Shown in pieces: positions 20,765 through 29,451 of a stretch of DNA of 64,000 nucleotides. Each line of letters starts with the position of its first letter. The first letter of the stretch is position 1. The notes under the pieces are model-generated. The model ran no database searches and was not told where the DNA came from. It saw only the letters and a list, made by a program, of their open reading frames with translations. The stretch spans positions 5,952,001 through 6,016,000 of the forward strand of contig NZ_CP006704.1 in assembly GCF_000739375.1 (NCBI RefSeq), in the 5' to 3' direction. The position numbers and the translations under genes are program-made. This stretch comes from Comamonas testosteroni TK102. GTDB lineage: Bacteria; Pseudomonadota; Gammaproteobacteria; Burkholderiales; Burkholderiaceae_C.

Positions 20765-21271
20765 TTACTTGCAGGATCCGGGCAGGTATTTGCTAATAGT
20801 CGTGGAACCGCCACTGCACTTCCAGCTCACAATTTGCGAGCCTTGGTGATTCGAAGCTGCATCAACCTTCAGTGCCGTTGTGTTAGCTGTATCCATGAAT
20901 GGTTCCAGCTTGACCGTATCGCTGGAGCCGAGCGAAACACCCAGTGCAGCCGTATCAGGAGTGACAGTAATAACTCCATTGGCAGTTGTTGCCACAGATT
21001 TCACCATCTTAGAAGGATTGGAACCTGCACCAGTAGGGTTGGCCTCACAGCCCCATCCATTGGCTGAACCTGTAGAAGTTGTATTCATCGATTGCACCTG
21101 CTCGCTAATCGAGGTACGGCACTGAGAGGCAGCCAGCACCACTTCGGCCATGCGAGCCTTTACTGTGTAATCCTTGTAAGCAGGCAGAGCCACGGCAGCC
21201 AGAATACCGATGATCGCCACAACGATCATCAGTTCGATCAGGGTAAAACCCTTTTGAATGGAACGCTTCAC
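20765..21271 (-). CDS. pilA: Type IV major pilin
   Basis: 168-residue prepilin. A short basic leader (MKRSIQKG) is followed by the processing site and hydrophobic helix [20 protein letters not shown]; PilD cleaves after Gly8 and methylates Phe. The Glu at mature position 5 is present. The C-terminal domain has cysteines in [21 protein letters not shown] and the final PGSCK, giving a C-terminal disulphide loop. A Ser/Thr-rich stretch near the C-terminus (SGGSTTIS) could be a glycosylation site, since a pilin-glycosyltransferase-like gene lies just downstream. A sigma-54 promoter sits 36 bases upstream of the start codon. Confidence 0.95.
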   Translation of the reverse strand: MKRSIQKGFTLIELMIVVAIIGILAAVALPAYKDYTVKARMAEVVLAASQCRTSISEQVQSMNTTSTGSANGWGCEANPTGAGSNPSKMVKSVATTANGVITVTPDTAALGVSLGSSDTVKLEPFMDTANTTALKVDAASNHQGSQIVSWKCSGGSTTISKYLPGSCK

Positions 21272-21306
21272 TTCAAACTCCCTAGTTGGATGAGACCCAA
21301 GGTATC

Positions 21307-21324
21307 AAGCAAGCTGCATGCCAA
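21307..21324 (-). promoter_or_regulatory. Sigma-54 promoter of pilA
   Basis: Minus-strand TTGGCATGCAGCTTGCTT matches the -24/-12 consensus TGGCAC-N5-TTGC, with GG and GC exactly 10 bases apart. Transcription would begin about 12 bases downstream, giving a short leader before pilA. This fits control by a PilR-type activator and RpoN, as in Pseudomonas pilA. Confidence 0.85.
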
Positions 21325-21459
21325 CAATTTGACAGAGGCAGAGCCTGCAACAGACGACACGTTTGGCAACACGAACGCGAGTTTGAGTAACAATTTTGGC
21401 GTTCCCGTCACAAGCAATGACAAATTTGTCAGGCTCTTGGTGCAAGTCAAGCCGGCTTC

Positions 21460-22179
21460 TCACTCCACGACAAAGCGCATGGTGCTGCCTGCCAGGTCCA
21501 CAGTGTCGCCATTGAGCAGGGGCACGGAGAGCGGTCCGACTACCTGGCCATTGAGCTTGAGGTCTTCGCTCGCACCTTCCAGTTGGGTAAGCACAAAGCC
21601 ATGGGGCTTCTGGGTGATGGAAGCAATGGCTACCCCGGGCTTGCCCAGGGTGGTGACGACCTTGAAAAGCGCTATTTCCTTGCCTGCCAGGCTGCCGGTG
21701 AGCATGCGAATCACGGCGTGACGCTCCGGCAGTGCGGCAAGCGAGCCCTGAATGGTGGAACTGAAGCTGGAGATTTCGCCAAACCCGGAAGGGCTGGCCA
21801 GTTTGGCATGGCTGCTGTCTGCCTCTTCCGAAATATGCGCCAGCGCTGTCTTTTTTCCGCCCTGGGCAGACGCAATATGGGTATCGGGGATCACGGTGTC
21901 GAGAAAGCGGATCTTGTAACGCCCAATGTCCAGCAGGTCGCCGTTGAGCAGATACTGCTTCTGGATGGCACGGCCATTGACATAAGTGCCGTTGGTGCTG
22001 CGCAAGTCCTCGATGCTGACCTTGCCGCCAGTGATGGTGAGCACGGCATGCTCGCCGCTGACCGCCAGATTCTCGATCACGATGTCGTTATAAGGACGAC
22101 GACCCACGGTCGTGCGCTCCTTGGTGAGCTGCACTTCCTTGATGACTGCGCCGTCGATTGAGATGACCAAAGTCGGCAT
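21460..22179 (-). CDS. FHA domain protein
   Basis: About 239 residues with an N-terminal forkhead-associated domain that binds phosphothreonine peptides. Key FHA residues are seen in TTVGRRPYNDIVIENLAVSG (the GR and the S-x-x-H, continuing EHAVL) and in LRSTNGTYVNG. The C-terminal third (MLTGSLAGKEIALFK... then LLNGDTVDLAGSTMRF) looks like a second, weaker FHA fold. The ATG at 22179 has an AGGAG site; the open frame extends 20 codons further without protein-like content. It is the gene upstream of pilA, but pilA has its own promoter, so a link is not shown. No kinase partner is seen. Confidence 0.88.
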   Translation of the reverse strand: MPTLVISIDGAVIKEVQLTKERTTVGRRPYNDIVIENLAVSGEHAVLTITGGKVSIEDLRSTNGTYVNGRAIQKQYLLNGDLLDIGRYKIRFLDTVIPDTHIASAQGGKKTALAHISEEADSSHAKLASPSGFGEISSFSSTIQGSLAALPERHAVIRMLTGSLAGKEIALFKVVTTLGKPGVAIASITQKPHGFVLTQLEGASEDLKLNGQVVGPLSVPLLNGDTVDLAGSTMRFVVE

Positions 22180-22419
22180 GCTCGAAGCTCCTGAGGAAAC
22201 GCCAAGTCCCGCTTGGCTGCACTGGCAGAGATCCCTCACACTTGAGTGTGTGATTCAGCGCCCGGACATTAATCGTAACCGGATGAAACGCGCCTGGATG
22301 CAGCATCTTATTTCACTAATTCGATGAAGCCAGGGATCCGATTGAAATTTTCAACTCTGCTGCCATTCGCCTGCAACATCCATGGAATTGTTCCTGCAGC
22401 CTCTCAGTCACCGCAAAGA

Positions 22420-22451
22420 AAAAGCCCGCGCTGATGGAAGCACGGGCTTTT
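22420..22451. terminator. Bidirectional hairpin
   Basis: AAAAGCCCG (22420-22428) pairs with CGGGCTTTT (22443-22451), with further GC pairing inside. A/T-rich ends allow action on both strands. It may mark the end of a transcript belonging to the flanking chromosome. Confidence 0.75.
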
Positions 22452-22636
22452 GCAGATTCCTGGAAAGCGGCAACTTCCGCCAGTCCGTGAATTAGAACGG
22501 TAAAAAGCACCTAATTGTGTTGATAGTTATAGGAGGCCAATGAATCTCAACGTTCTGTCATTCTACTATCTAAATTTTGTTCATAGCAACTACGCATGCG
22601 ACCTCGCTCAGCTCAAAAACCTCAAATGATGCAAAT

Positions 22637-22645
22637 TTGTTGATA
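22637..22645. repeat. Candidate left attachment repeat TTGTTGATA
   Basis: The 9-base word TTGTTGATA occurs here and, in the same direction, at 63672-63680 between ginA and the ssb terminator. Further TGTTGAT(A) words lie at 22518-22525 and, inverted, at about 63612-63619. Clustered copies at both ends suit recombinase core-binding sites. Excision between the two direct copies would release about 41.0 kb. Confidence 0.35.
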
Positions 22646-22801
22646 GTGGCAAAAGCAGGACGTTCAACCCCCCCTGCTTAAGCACCAAGTTGCGCAGTTC
22701 GCCGGGGTCAATACATTGCTGGGCTTAGGTCGTGAGGGCAGGTTCATCGGCACGATGGCTAAGTGGCCATCCCCCACATGACCCGCCTCAGGGCTACGCA
22801 C

Positions 22802-23956
22802 TCACCCAAGGTGAGGCCTCGAAATCCTGGCTATGTTGAGAAGTTCAGGATTGCGTGGGTACTCATCAAGAGCGACTTGAATCAATGACTCGTAGGAGAT
22901 GTCGACTCCACCACCACCGCGCGAAAGCAGCCTGAGGGCGGCATGCCAGCCGGCACGTCCGTTGGTCGCCCTACCCAGGGCAGCGATATCTCCTCCAGCC
23001 CGTGACCAAACCTCGTCGTGTTGCGGTCCTGAGGGAAAAAGGTCAACGAGAAGCCTTTCGAGCTTAGATTGGTCAACGCTAGGTCTACTCTGCGTCAAGT
23101 GGCTCGCCGAATGTGGATTTGTACTGTTTGTATCTGCGGCCTTGAACCATCCGCCCTTGCGCAAGGCTAGAGGGAAATTGGTTTCAGCATGCATCTTTAT
23201 CACGGGATGCTGCACATGCCCGTGAACGGGATTAGCAGGAACTTGGGAAGAAACGTACTCGAACAAGTCGAAAACTCTGACGAGGCCATCCTTCCTCTCG
23301 TCACCTGGTGCGCTACCACTGAGGCCCTCGAGTAGAAAAAATGTGAAAAGACTATGGCCTTTGGCAGAGTATGTAATTGATGTCTCATCTTCTTTGCATG
23401 ACGAGATGACAACGCGTCCGGCACCAGATGCGAGCTTCTCAAGGGCAGGAGCCCGAAAACCAAACGGAAGCTTCATCCCATCGCCATAGGCCTTTAGCTG
23501 CACGGCACCATCGGAATGACATGCATCAAGGATGACAACTACCCGCGCAGCAGGAATTGCATTAATAAGTGCGCTGAGCTGACCTGCCTCGATACCTGTT
23601 CCATCGGGGTCTTCACGGTCGTAATCAACCGGGCAAAGAAAGGTCTTCGAGCCTTCGCCATCTGGTAAAAGCCCCCCGTGACCGGAGAAGAAGACTATCA
23701 CCGTATCGTTTGAAGTTGCCGATTCCGAGAGCTTGCGCAAACCGTCAAAAATAGCGTCGCGGGTCGCATGTTCATCCAGCAAAAGCAGAACGTTGTCCTC
23801 GGGATAGCCACAGAGGTCTGGCCTTGTAAGCACGGCGGCGAGACCCTCTGCATCAGCACGAACCACAGCAGGAAGCTGCAGACTGCCAGGGTAGCCTTGG
23901 CCAATTCCAATCAAGAGAGCCCTGCCGGAGTCGAAGCTGTTCTTCAAGGTACTCAT
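22802..23956 (-). CDS. Caspase-like protease with C-terminal EAD1 domain
   Basis: 384 residues. The N-terminal C14 caspase fold (about 10-260) has the catalytic His93 in FFSGHGG and Cys146 in ILDACHSDG. After a linker (about 265-293) the C-terminal 80 residues resemble effector-associated domain 1 (EAD1): VWSRAGGDIAAL, GRAGWHAALRLLSRGGG and a YPRNPEL end. EADs are small helical domains that bring effectors to partners carrying the same domain. The ATG overlaps the stop of the upstream GAP1-like gene (ATGA), making this the last gene of a five-gene operon. The likely role is an effector that cleaves proteins once the GTPase module senses an invader; targets are unknown. Confidence is high for the fold, moderate for EAD1. 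Confidence 0.9.
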   Translation of the reverse strand: MSTLKNSFDSGRALLIGIGQGYPGSLQLPAVVRADAEGLAAVLTRPDLCGYPEDNVLLLLDEHATRDAIFDGLRKLSESATSNDTVIVFFSGHGGLLPDGEGSKTFLCPVDYDREDPDGTGIEAGQLSALINAIPAARVVVILDACHSDGAVQLKAYGDGMKLPFGFRAPALEKLASGAGRVVISSCKEDETSITYSAKGHSLFTFFLLEGLSGSAPGDERKDGLVRVFDLFEYVSSQVPANPVHGHVQHPVIKMHAETNFPLALRKGGWFKAADTNSTNPHSASHLTQSRPSVDQSKLERLLVDLFPSGPQHDEVWSRAGGDIAALGRATNGRAGWHAALRLLSRGGGGVDISYESLIQVALDEYPRNPELLNIARISRPHLG

Positions 23957-26445
23957 ATCCAGAATTTTTCTCGTTGAAGTTGGCGTAAGGCGTCGCTATT
24001 GCTGAAATCTTCGAGCATCTCGTTGAGTAGTGCTGAGACGCCAGGTCTCATTCCTACGCGCAGTTCACGCAAACAACGATGCCAACTTGCCTTACCAGAT
24101 TGCTCTCGAATTAAGTCTTCCGGTCGACCTCCACTACGGCTCCAAAGTTCTCGCTCCCATGGTCCTTCTGGATACCTCACGACAGCCTCCGCTTCGAATG
24201 CTTGCCAGGCTTCATCAGTTGAAAGGCGCAGCTGTATGTTCAACCGGTATGCAACAAACAATTGGTCAAAGTAATCAAACAACGCTAGGCACTCTTTTAG
24301 AAACGGATGAAAGTCGCTTCGAGAGTTGAAAGAGTCCTTTGCGACATGCGCTGTTGTGCGCCAGCGATTGTTGAGTGCAATACGGCCAAAGGTATAGGCA
24401 GCAGTCTCGTCGAGACGAAGGCCACTGTCTCGAACAAGCGCGAGGAACTGAGCTGCCTTGGCATCTGATTCAAAAATGAAATCCGTGAGATATCGCGGCA
24501 AAGCGGAGGGAGCACGCCTTAGGACATCCACAAGAAACCCATGAGCATGGACTTTCTGGACGACTACTTCTGCCAGTTCAGGTTCAAGAAGGCTCAATGA
24601 AAAAGTGCCATTCTCATATTGGCTAAGCCAACCATCAGCGGTTGCCGATTTGACCGCGCCTGCGTAGCGTTGCGGGATGAGCGTCCATGCGTCACTGCGC
24701 CGCTCAACATCTATAAGGTTAGCCAGCGAGCACATTGAAATAGCCCACCAGACCATGTCATCTGCTATCCGATGTGTAATCGTCAGACCGACGCCAATGG
24801 TTGGATTTGGCAGAGCATCCACGATGCTGGCAGATTTGGTGAGCGCATTCTTAAGCACCCGAAACCATGCTGAGTCTGTCCAATCGAAATGCTTAAAGAC
24901 AGCTGGCTGACGTATGCATGCATCAGACACAACATCAATGGCGGTTGCATCGCGGCTGCCTACAGAGAGAAGCACCGCCTCGGTATCAGTGCACATGCCA
25001 AGCGAGCTTTCGAGCAGCTTGTGCTTTGCTGTGGTGTTGCTTGGGGCAAGCTCAAGTGCACTTTTTAAGGACTGACTTGCCGTACGCGAGCGCGCTAATA
25101 GCGCACCTGCCAGGGTCCACCAGCCTCTGGATGCCATCTCGGAAGCGAGTGTGTTTGCGAGGGGTTCTGGAAACTTATCAGCCATGGTGGAGAGCAGTCG
25201 CTTTTCCATTGCAGCCGTTTTATCCACCAGAGACAGGACTCTCGTAATGTGATTTGGACAAGTGGTTAAGCCAGCCCAGAGTACCTCGAAGGAGGAGTCT
25301 TCGGCCTCCTTTGCTGCAAGGTTAGCTTCGAATCCTTGTCCAACGGAAGTTAACCACGCGGGTTTTGCCTTCTCGGTCGCCCATGAGCTAAGAATGCTTG
25401 CCAGTCCTTGTGAAAACGCGCTCGGTCTTTGCTTACTGACCCAGTGGGTCAAGCAGTGTGCAATGAACGTAGCGCCAGGTGACGCCGTGAGTTCGAGGTT
25501 ACGCAAAAGCAGAACATCTTGCTCAGTCCAACTTGATTCAGCATCACCCAGCCGCTTAAGGAACTCAGCCACAACGGCAGTGCGTTCAGCGCTGCTTCCG
25601 GCCCTTTCAGCAAGAATACGCAGCAACTGAATGTATTCGGATGGCTTACTTCCCGTTTGCCATAGCTCTAAAGCTTGAATTGCAATCGAGATTCCCATTG
25701 GCGAATCAAGACTAAGCTGCATCCTCTTGGCGAAATCTCGAAATGAAGCCTTCTTAGGAAGGTTCAGCAATGTAGCCGTATGCGAGCAAACCAAGTCGTC
25801 TCGACCAGACTGGTCAACGTAGCAGCCAGGGTCCCATCGTGCGCCGAGCTCTTTTGGAGTGCACACCACAGCTAGTTCATGGACGTCGTCTGGACCAAAG
25901 CTCATTCCGAAGGTAAGGCTCTTGCGAAACTCCGGTGGAACACGCGCCCAAAGCTCCAGCATTGCAGCGTCAAAACCTTCCTGCCCAACCACCACAACAG
26001 GCCTTTGAGAACTACGACTTAGAGACGCAGCTATCTGTTCGGTTAACTTTGGAGGAGCATTGCGAAGCCCGCCAATTTCGTTACTTTCAATAACTATAGG
26101 TTCGAGGCTATCGCCCTGGGTCCACGGCTCTTGCAGTGCGCTAGCCAAAGGAGAGAGGTCCTCAAGTGCTTCAACCAAATTCAGGGGGATGAAAGCGGCA
26201 CGGGACAAAACCATGCCGCCTCGGGCAGCTCCTGGAGCCGGCCGAGTAAAGATGAGTATGAGCCATTTCTGATGACTGATTAGTCGAAGGAATGGGGCCC
26301 ATGTAACCCCAGAAGGAACTGTTTGAGGCAAGTCAGTGCGCCATGCAATGTCACGGAACTCTGACTCAAAAGAGCTATTGCTTCCCTGCAAAAATGCATG
26401 CCCCTTAAGTGGGCCGAAGACTGCTTGTTGGATAAGCGCTTGCAT
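23953..26445 (-). CDS. GAP1-like GTPase-associated protein with C-terminal EAD1
   Basis: 830 residues, largely helical, without an enzymatic motif that I recognise. The start (QALIQQAVFGPLKGHAFLQG) resembles the N-terminal domain of GTPase-associated protein 1 (GAP1-N), with the Q-x-x-F/Y-G and GH motifs; the long middle part would be the GAP1 helical region. The last 80 residues (about 750-822) carry a second EAD1-like domain: LWSRSGGRPEDL, then GKASWHRCLREL. It lines up with that of the neighbouring caspase, so the two proteins probably bind each other. It starts within the stop codon of the GTPase gene (1-bp overlap). Family assignment rests on motif memory; a profile search would settle it. 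Confidence 0.72.
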   Translation of the reverse strand: MQALIQQAVFGPLKGHAFLQGSNSSFESEFRDIAWRTDLPQTVPSGVTWAPFLRLISHQKWLILIFTRPAPGAARGGMVLSRAAFIPLNLVEALEDLSPLASALQEPWTQGDSLEPIVIESNEIGGLRNAPPKLTEQIAASLSRSSQRPVVVVGQEGFDAAMLELWARVPPEFRKSLTFGMSFGPDDVHELAVVCTPKELGARWDPGCYVDQSGRDDLVCSHTATLLNLPKKASFRDFAKRMQLSLDSPMGISIAIQALELWQTGSKPSEYIQLLRILAERAGSSAERTAVVAEFLKRLGDAESSWTEQDVLLLRNLELTASPGATFIAHCLTHWVSKQRPSAFSQGLASILSSWATEKAKPAWLTSVGQGFEANLAAKEAEDSSFEVLWAGLTTCPNHITRVLSLVDKTAAMEKRLLSTMADKFPEPLANTLASEMASRGWWTLAGALLARSRTASQSLKSALELAPSNTTAKHKLLESSLGMCTDTEAVLLSVGSRDATAIDVVSDACIRQPAVFKHFDWTDSAWFRVLKNALTKSASIVDALPNPTIGVGLTITHRIADDMVWWAISMCSLANLIDVERRSDAWTLIPQRYAGAVKSATADGWLSQYENGTFSLSLLEPELAEVVVQKVHAHGFLVDVLRRAPSALPRYLTDFIFESDAKAAQFLALVRDSGLRLDETAAYTFGRIALNNRWRTTAHVAKDSFNSRSDFHPFLKECLALFDYFDQLFVAYRLNIQLRLSTDEAWQAFEAEAVVRYPEGPWERELWSRSGGRPEDLIREQSGKASWHRCLRELRVGMRPGVSALLNEMLEDFSNSDALRQLQREKFWI

Positions 26446-27296
26446 TACTGGCGGGACACTGCGGCCAAGTGGATGATAGGTAGAGTGAGGTCGGCCAGTT
26501 GCTGTCCATCACGGCCCACAACATACCCAAATTGTTCCGGTCCTTTGTTGACGAAGTCCTCATTGGCCTTCTCTTTATCTAGCTCTGTTTCAAGTGCTGA
26601 GAGGCCAAAAACTTCACATCTATCACTCCACCGACTACGAATGAACGAAGCCAAAAGTGGCAGAGTTTTTTCGAGCACATCAGCTGGCTTGGTGCCAGCG
26701 GGAAGCTTGAGTTCATCCCAGCACGAGAGCAATACGGTCATACGTGGAACGGGCCCTCTATCCCGCCCCCCTCGGGCATGGAGCAGCAATTGCAAGAGCT
26801 CCACCAACCTGGACTGAATCGTTCGGTGAGGCTTATTGTCAACCCCGTCTTCATCCGCGCGCCGTAAGTCCGCTAAAGGCCTGGAGAAGATGTCATCGTC
26901 CTGGCGCGATAACTTCGGACGAACCATCAAAATCCATCCATGTGCGGCCTGGGTTCGCTCTACCCACTCTCGGCCCATGCGCCGGGTGTCGATGAGTTGC
27001 CGTATTTGCTCTCCAGCGTAGTCTGGCCATATGAGTTCAAACTCATTGCCTTTCCCATCCTCAACTTCCCATAAGCTTTCTCGGTAGACACCCGACGGAG
27101 TATGGTCAGCCAACAGACCTGCGTTGAGCCGCTTCCTCACTTCCTCAAAGGGAGAAATGTCATCGGGGGTTGTGCGCAGCTTGAGTTCGCAGGCTTCCAC
27201 TTCAATGCGCGACAGAAGTTGGGCACCGTAGTGACTCTTACCGACATCCGACTCGCCGAAAAGCGCCACCTGAATACTGTTTCCGTCATAGCTCAT
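26445..27296 (-). CDS. TRAFAC-like GTPase of the double-GTPase system (DO-GTPase1 type)
   Basis: 283-residue P-loop NTPase. Walker A is GESDVGKS (residues 14-21). The G3 motif is replaced by IWPDYAGEQ (D-x-x-G). SCWDELKL sits where NKxD-type guanine recognition is expected. The sequence fits the first of two unlike GTPases found together in GASH/GAP1 systems. The start overlaps the stop of the next GTPase gene by 4 bp (ATGA), and its own stop overlaps the GAP1-like start, so expression is coupled. Likely a switch that passes a signal from the second GTPase to the GAP1/caspase pair; this is inference. Confidence 0.78.
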   Translation of the reverse strand: MSYDGNSIQVALFGESDVGKSHYGAQLLSRIEVEACELKLRTTPDDISPFEEVRKRLNAGLLADHTPSGVYRESLWEVEDGKGNEFELIWPDYAGEQIRQLIDTRRMGREWVERTQAAHGWILMVRPKLSRQDDDIFSRPLADLRRADEDGVDNKPHRTIQSRLVELLQLLLHARGGRDRGPVPRMTVLLSCWDELKLPAGTKPADVLEKTLPLLASFIRSRWSDRCEVFGLSALETELDKEKANEDFVNKGPEQFGYVVGRDGQQLADLTLPIIHLAAVSRQ

Positions 27297-28264
27297 GAGA
27301 GCTCTCCAAACCGTTGAAGTAAGACTGGTCCAGGCAATGGCTCATTCTGAGGTTTAAGAAAACTTGCTTTTGCGTCCAAGACCCATTGCAGCAAATCCAG
27401 AATTCCTTGACCTTGATTCAGCGTGTCGCCGTCGCTAGTTGGATGCATGCTCACGGGAAATTCAGCATGATTCACAAGGCAACGCTTCGCTGCTTCACGC
27501 ACCGCAGCCACAATTTCTTCTGGGACAGGGATATCGCACTTCGTCCATACAAGTGCCACAGGTCGCCCGCGCTGCTCTCCACCCACACGCCTCAATAAAT
27601 CGATAGTTGCTCTACGTGCTTGACCTCGCTGAGGACCTGCTAAAGCCTGAGAGTCGGCAATAACGAGAAAGACATCCGAACAGTCAGCGAGCCAGCGAGC
27701 ACCTTCGGCCTGCGTGCTCATCTTGTTCAATGTCCACTCCGTAAACCACTCTCCTGGTGCATCTGCTGCCACCAAATCACAGAGTTCGCCACTTGCCTGA
27801 AGTGCCAGATGAAGCATCCCCGGCCGACGTCCTGTACCGCTTGAGGTGTGAGGTGGAAATGAGGGGCCATGCTTGGCCGACCATCGAAGATGGCTAGAGA
27901 TGTTCTCCCACCCCTCAAGCGTTAAAGAACCCGCAAATTCCACGTGCTGAGGACGTATGCCGCGGGCAATCAGCAGATAGAAAGCGGCCAGTAAAGACGT
28001 CTTGCCCGCCTCAGCGGCCCCTGCCACCAGTAAGAGCTTGGAACTTCCCGTTCCGGCCAAATATGGGAGGTCTGTAGCGCCCATGGCGTTGCCTGTCCAT
28101 GGGAACCTAAACTCTCCGCTCAACGCGACGGGAGAGTCCTCTTCCCCCACTGTGACCGACTTGTCCGCCGCGACCCAATGCGGGCAGTCTCTGTGATTCA
28201 TTTCACCCTGCGAACAGGACATTTCCGGAGCGTTACAGCCCTCGGCTGAGCATCGACTACTCAT
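27293..28264 (-). CDS. Second GTPase of the system (DO-GTPase2 type) with N-terminal Cys cluster
   Basis: 323 residues. The N-terminus holds four cysteines (5, 10, 17, 27) and a His in CSAEGCNAPEMSC and HRDCPHW, a probable zinc-binding knuckle. The GTPase core has Walker A GAAEAGKT (82-89), the G3 motif DAPGEW and LVWTKCD as the guanine-specificity motif. The ATG at 28264 overlaps the stop of the upstream gene (ATGA), which picks it over an open extension of 21 codons. The zinc cluster suggests the sensing or docking end of the pair. Not the same subfamily as its downstream neighbour, as expected for a paired system. Confidence 0.8.
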   Translation of the reverse strand: MSSRCSAEGCNAPEMSCSQGEMNHRDCPHWVAADKSVTVGEEDSPVALSGEFRFPWTGNAMGATDLPYLAGTGSSKLLLVAGAAEAGKTSLLAAFYLLIARGIRPQHVEFAGSLTLEGWENISSHLRWSAKHGPSFPPHTSSGTGRRPGMLHLALQASGELCDLVAADAPGEWFTEWTLNKMSTQAEGARWLADCSDVFLVIADSQALAGPQRGQARRATIDLLRRVGGEQRGRPVALVWTKCDIPVPEEIVAAVREAAKRCLVNHAEFPVSMHPTSDGDTLNQGQGILDLLQWVLDAKASFLKPQNEPLPGPVLLQRFGELS

Positions 28265-29451
28265 GCCGCACCCGAGTAATCGGTAGCTTGTAAAGCCAGC
28301 AACTCGCGGAGCAGCAAGACGGCCCATTTATGTAGAGGAAGCGAAGGCTGACAGATGCAATCAGTCTCGCTGCGTTTTTGCAAAGCTGCCATGACTAGCC
28401 CGATGTGGGGCGCTTCGTTAGTCAGTTCGAGAAGACATTGCATTGCGTGTTCATTCACCTGGAGAACATCTTGAAGGTCTCGCTCTTCTTGGCTCGATAC
28501 AACACTCAAGACCGCCTCAGCAAGCAATGAATGAACCGCTGGTTCATATGCAGGCGGAATCAATCTAGACAAGTCAACCACTGCGTATATCGTGGCGTCC
28601 AATGGAGACAAGTCACGATAGGGCTTTTGGGCAGCCTCGGAATAAAGTGCTTGGCGCCACCATAGAAGGTTGGTCGAGCGCTTGAGGTTTTGGTCTGCAT
28701 TAGCAACTGAGCTAAGTCTATTCACAACTACTGCATGATTTTTTGCATCCAGCTCTGCGGCCTTGGCGATAGCAAAATCGATGTACTCCCCCAAAATCGC
28801 CGTCATCTGGTCCGCGAAATCGTAGCTCCATGGAGGACCGTCACTTGGCCAACTTCCATTTGGCTTGTCATTTGCCTCTCCATTACGGTTTGAAGGTCCC
28901 GAAGCAGACTCAAGTCGCTTTTTCAGTGATGCTCGTTCAACCTTAATAGCCTTGGCTGCAGCAGCAAGGGCGGCATTTGTACTTGAGCTTTCAGCCATTT
29001 CCACTGCTGATTCGGTCTCGAATGCTTGTTTCGACGCGTCACGTAGCATCTTGATAACAGGCTCATACTTACCGGGACGCAGCCATGGTTCAAAGTTCTG
29101 CATCAGTAACCAGATAGCCGTCCCGATGGCGGGCTGAGTCTCGACGGCATTCACCAAGGCTTGTAAGGTCACCGCACGGTATAGAGTGGTCGCAGTCCCA
29201 TCTCTAAAGGCACCTTGGTAGGTATTCCACTCTTGCTCAATTGCTGCTGCCGCGTTGGCAAACGCGCCACTATCAGAGTTTTCTTCAAATTTGATGACGC
29301 TTAGAAGGGCAGCAATTGCCGATGCTGGCTTTTCGGAAAAATCATTGGAAAGCTGTGTAGCAGCTGCCGAAAGCTTTGCCAAACGCTCATCTTCCGCGCC
29401 TAAGTCTAGAAGGCTCAATCGAAGAAATGTCCTGAGTACCGCTGCAGTCAT
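28261..29451 (-). CDS. GASH-like all-helical GTPase-associated protein
   Basis: About 396 residues, predicted all-helical, with no catalytic motif seen. The segment MTAAVLRTFLRLSLLDLGAE at the start, the middle coiled-coil region (about residues 170-220) and the hydrophobic C-terminal helices (HKWAVLLLRELLALQ) suit the GASH family, which travels with paired GTPases and GAP1. First gene of the operon. The ATG at 29451 has an AAGGGA site; the frame is open 33 codons further upstream. The assignment rests strongly on the company it keeps. The promoter must lie in the 412-bp gap shared with the Gabija-like genes. Confidence 0.65.
   Translation of the reverse strand: MTAAVLRTFLRLSLLDLGAEDERLAKLSAAATQLSNDFSEKPASAIAALLSVIKFEENSDSGAFANAAAAIEQEWNTYQGAFRDGTATTLYRAVTLQALVNAVETQPAIGTAIWLLMQNFEPWLRPGKYEPVIKMLRDASKQAFETESAVEMAESSSTNAALAAAAKAIKVERASLKKRLESASGPSNRNGEANDKPNGSWPSDGPPWSYDFADQMTAILGEYIDFAIAKAAELDAKNHAVVVNRLSSVANADQNLKRSTNLLWWRQALYSEAAQKPYRDLSPLDATIYAVVDLSRLIPPAYEPAVHSLLAEAVLSVVSSQEERDLQDVLQVNEHAMQCLLELTNEAPHIGLVMAALQKRSETDCICQPSLPLHKWAVLLLRELLALQATDYSGAA

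Larger units (their letters stand above)
22180..22801. other. Gene-free stretch holding the presumed left edge of the island
   Basis: About 620 bases with no convincing gene. It contains a terminator-like hairpin at 22420-22451, a 12-base word (TAAAAAGCACCT at 22501-22512) that recurs in inverted orientation at 63737-63748, and two TGTTGATAG words (22518-22526 and 22638-22646). Base composition drops here and the defence operon begins at 22802, so the left junction of the island probably falls within 22.5-22.8 kb. Confidence 0.5.

Noticed and set aside
21268..21450. Minus-strand frame of 60 codons upstream of pilA
   Set aside because: Covers the sigma-54 promoter and pilA leader; no coding signal.
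22316..22510. Short minus-strand frame of 64 codons
   Set aside because: Runs through a terminator hairpin and has no ribosome site or recognisable content.
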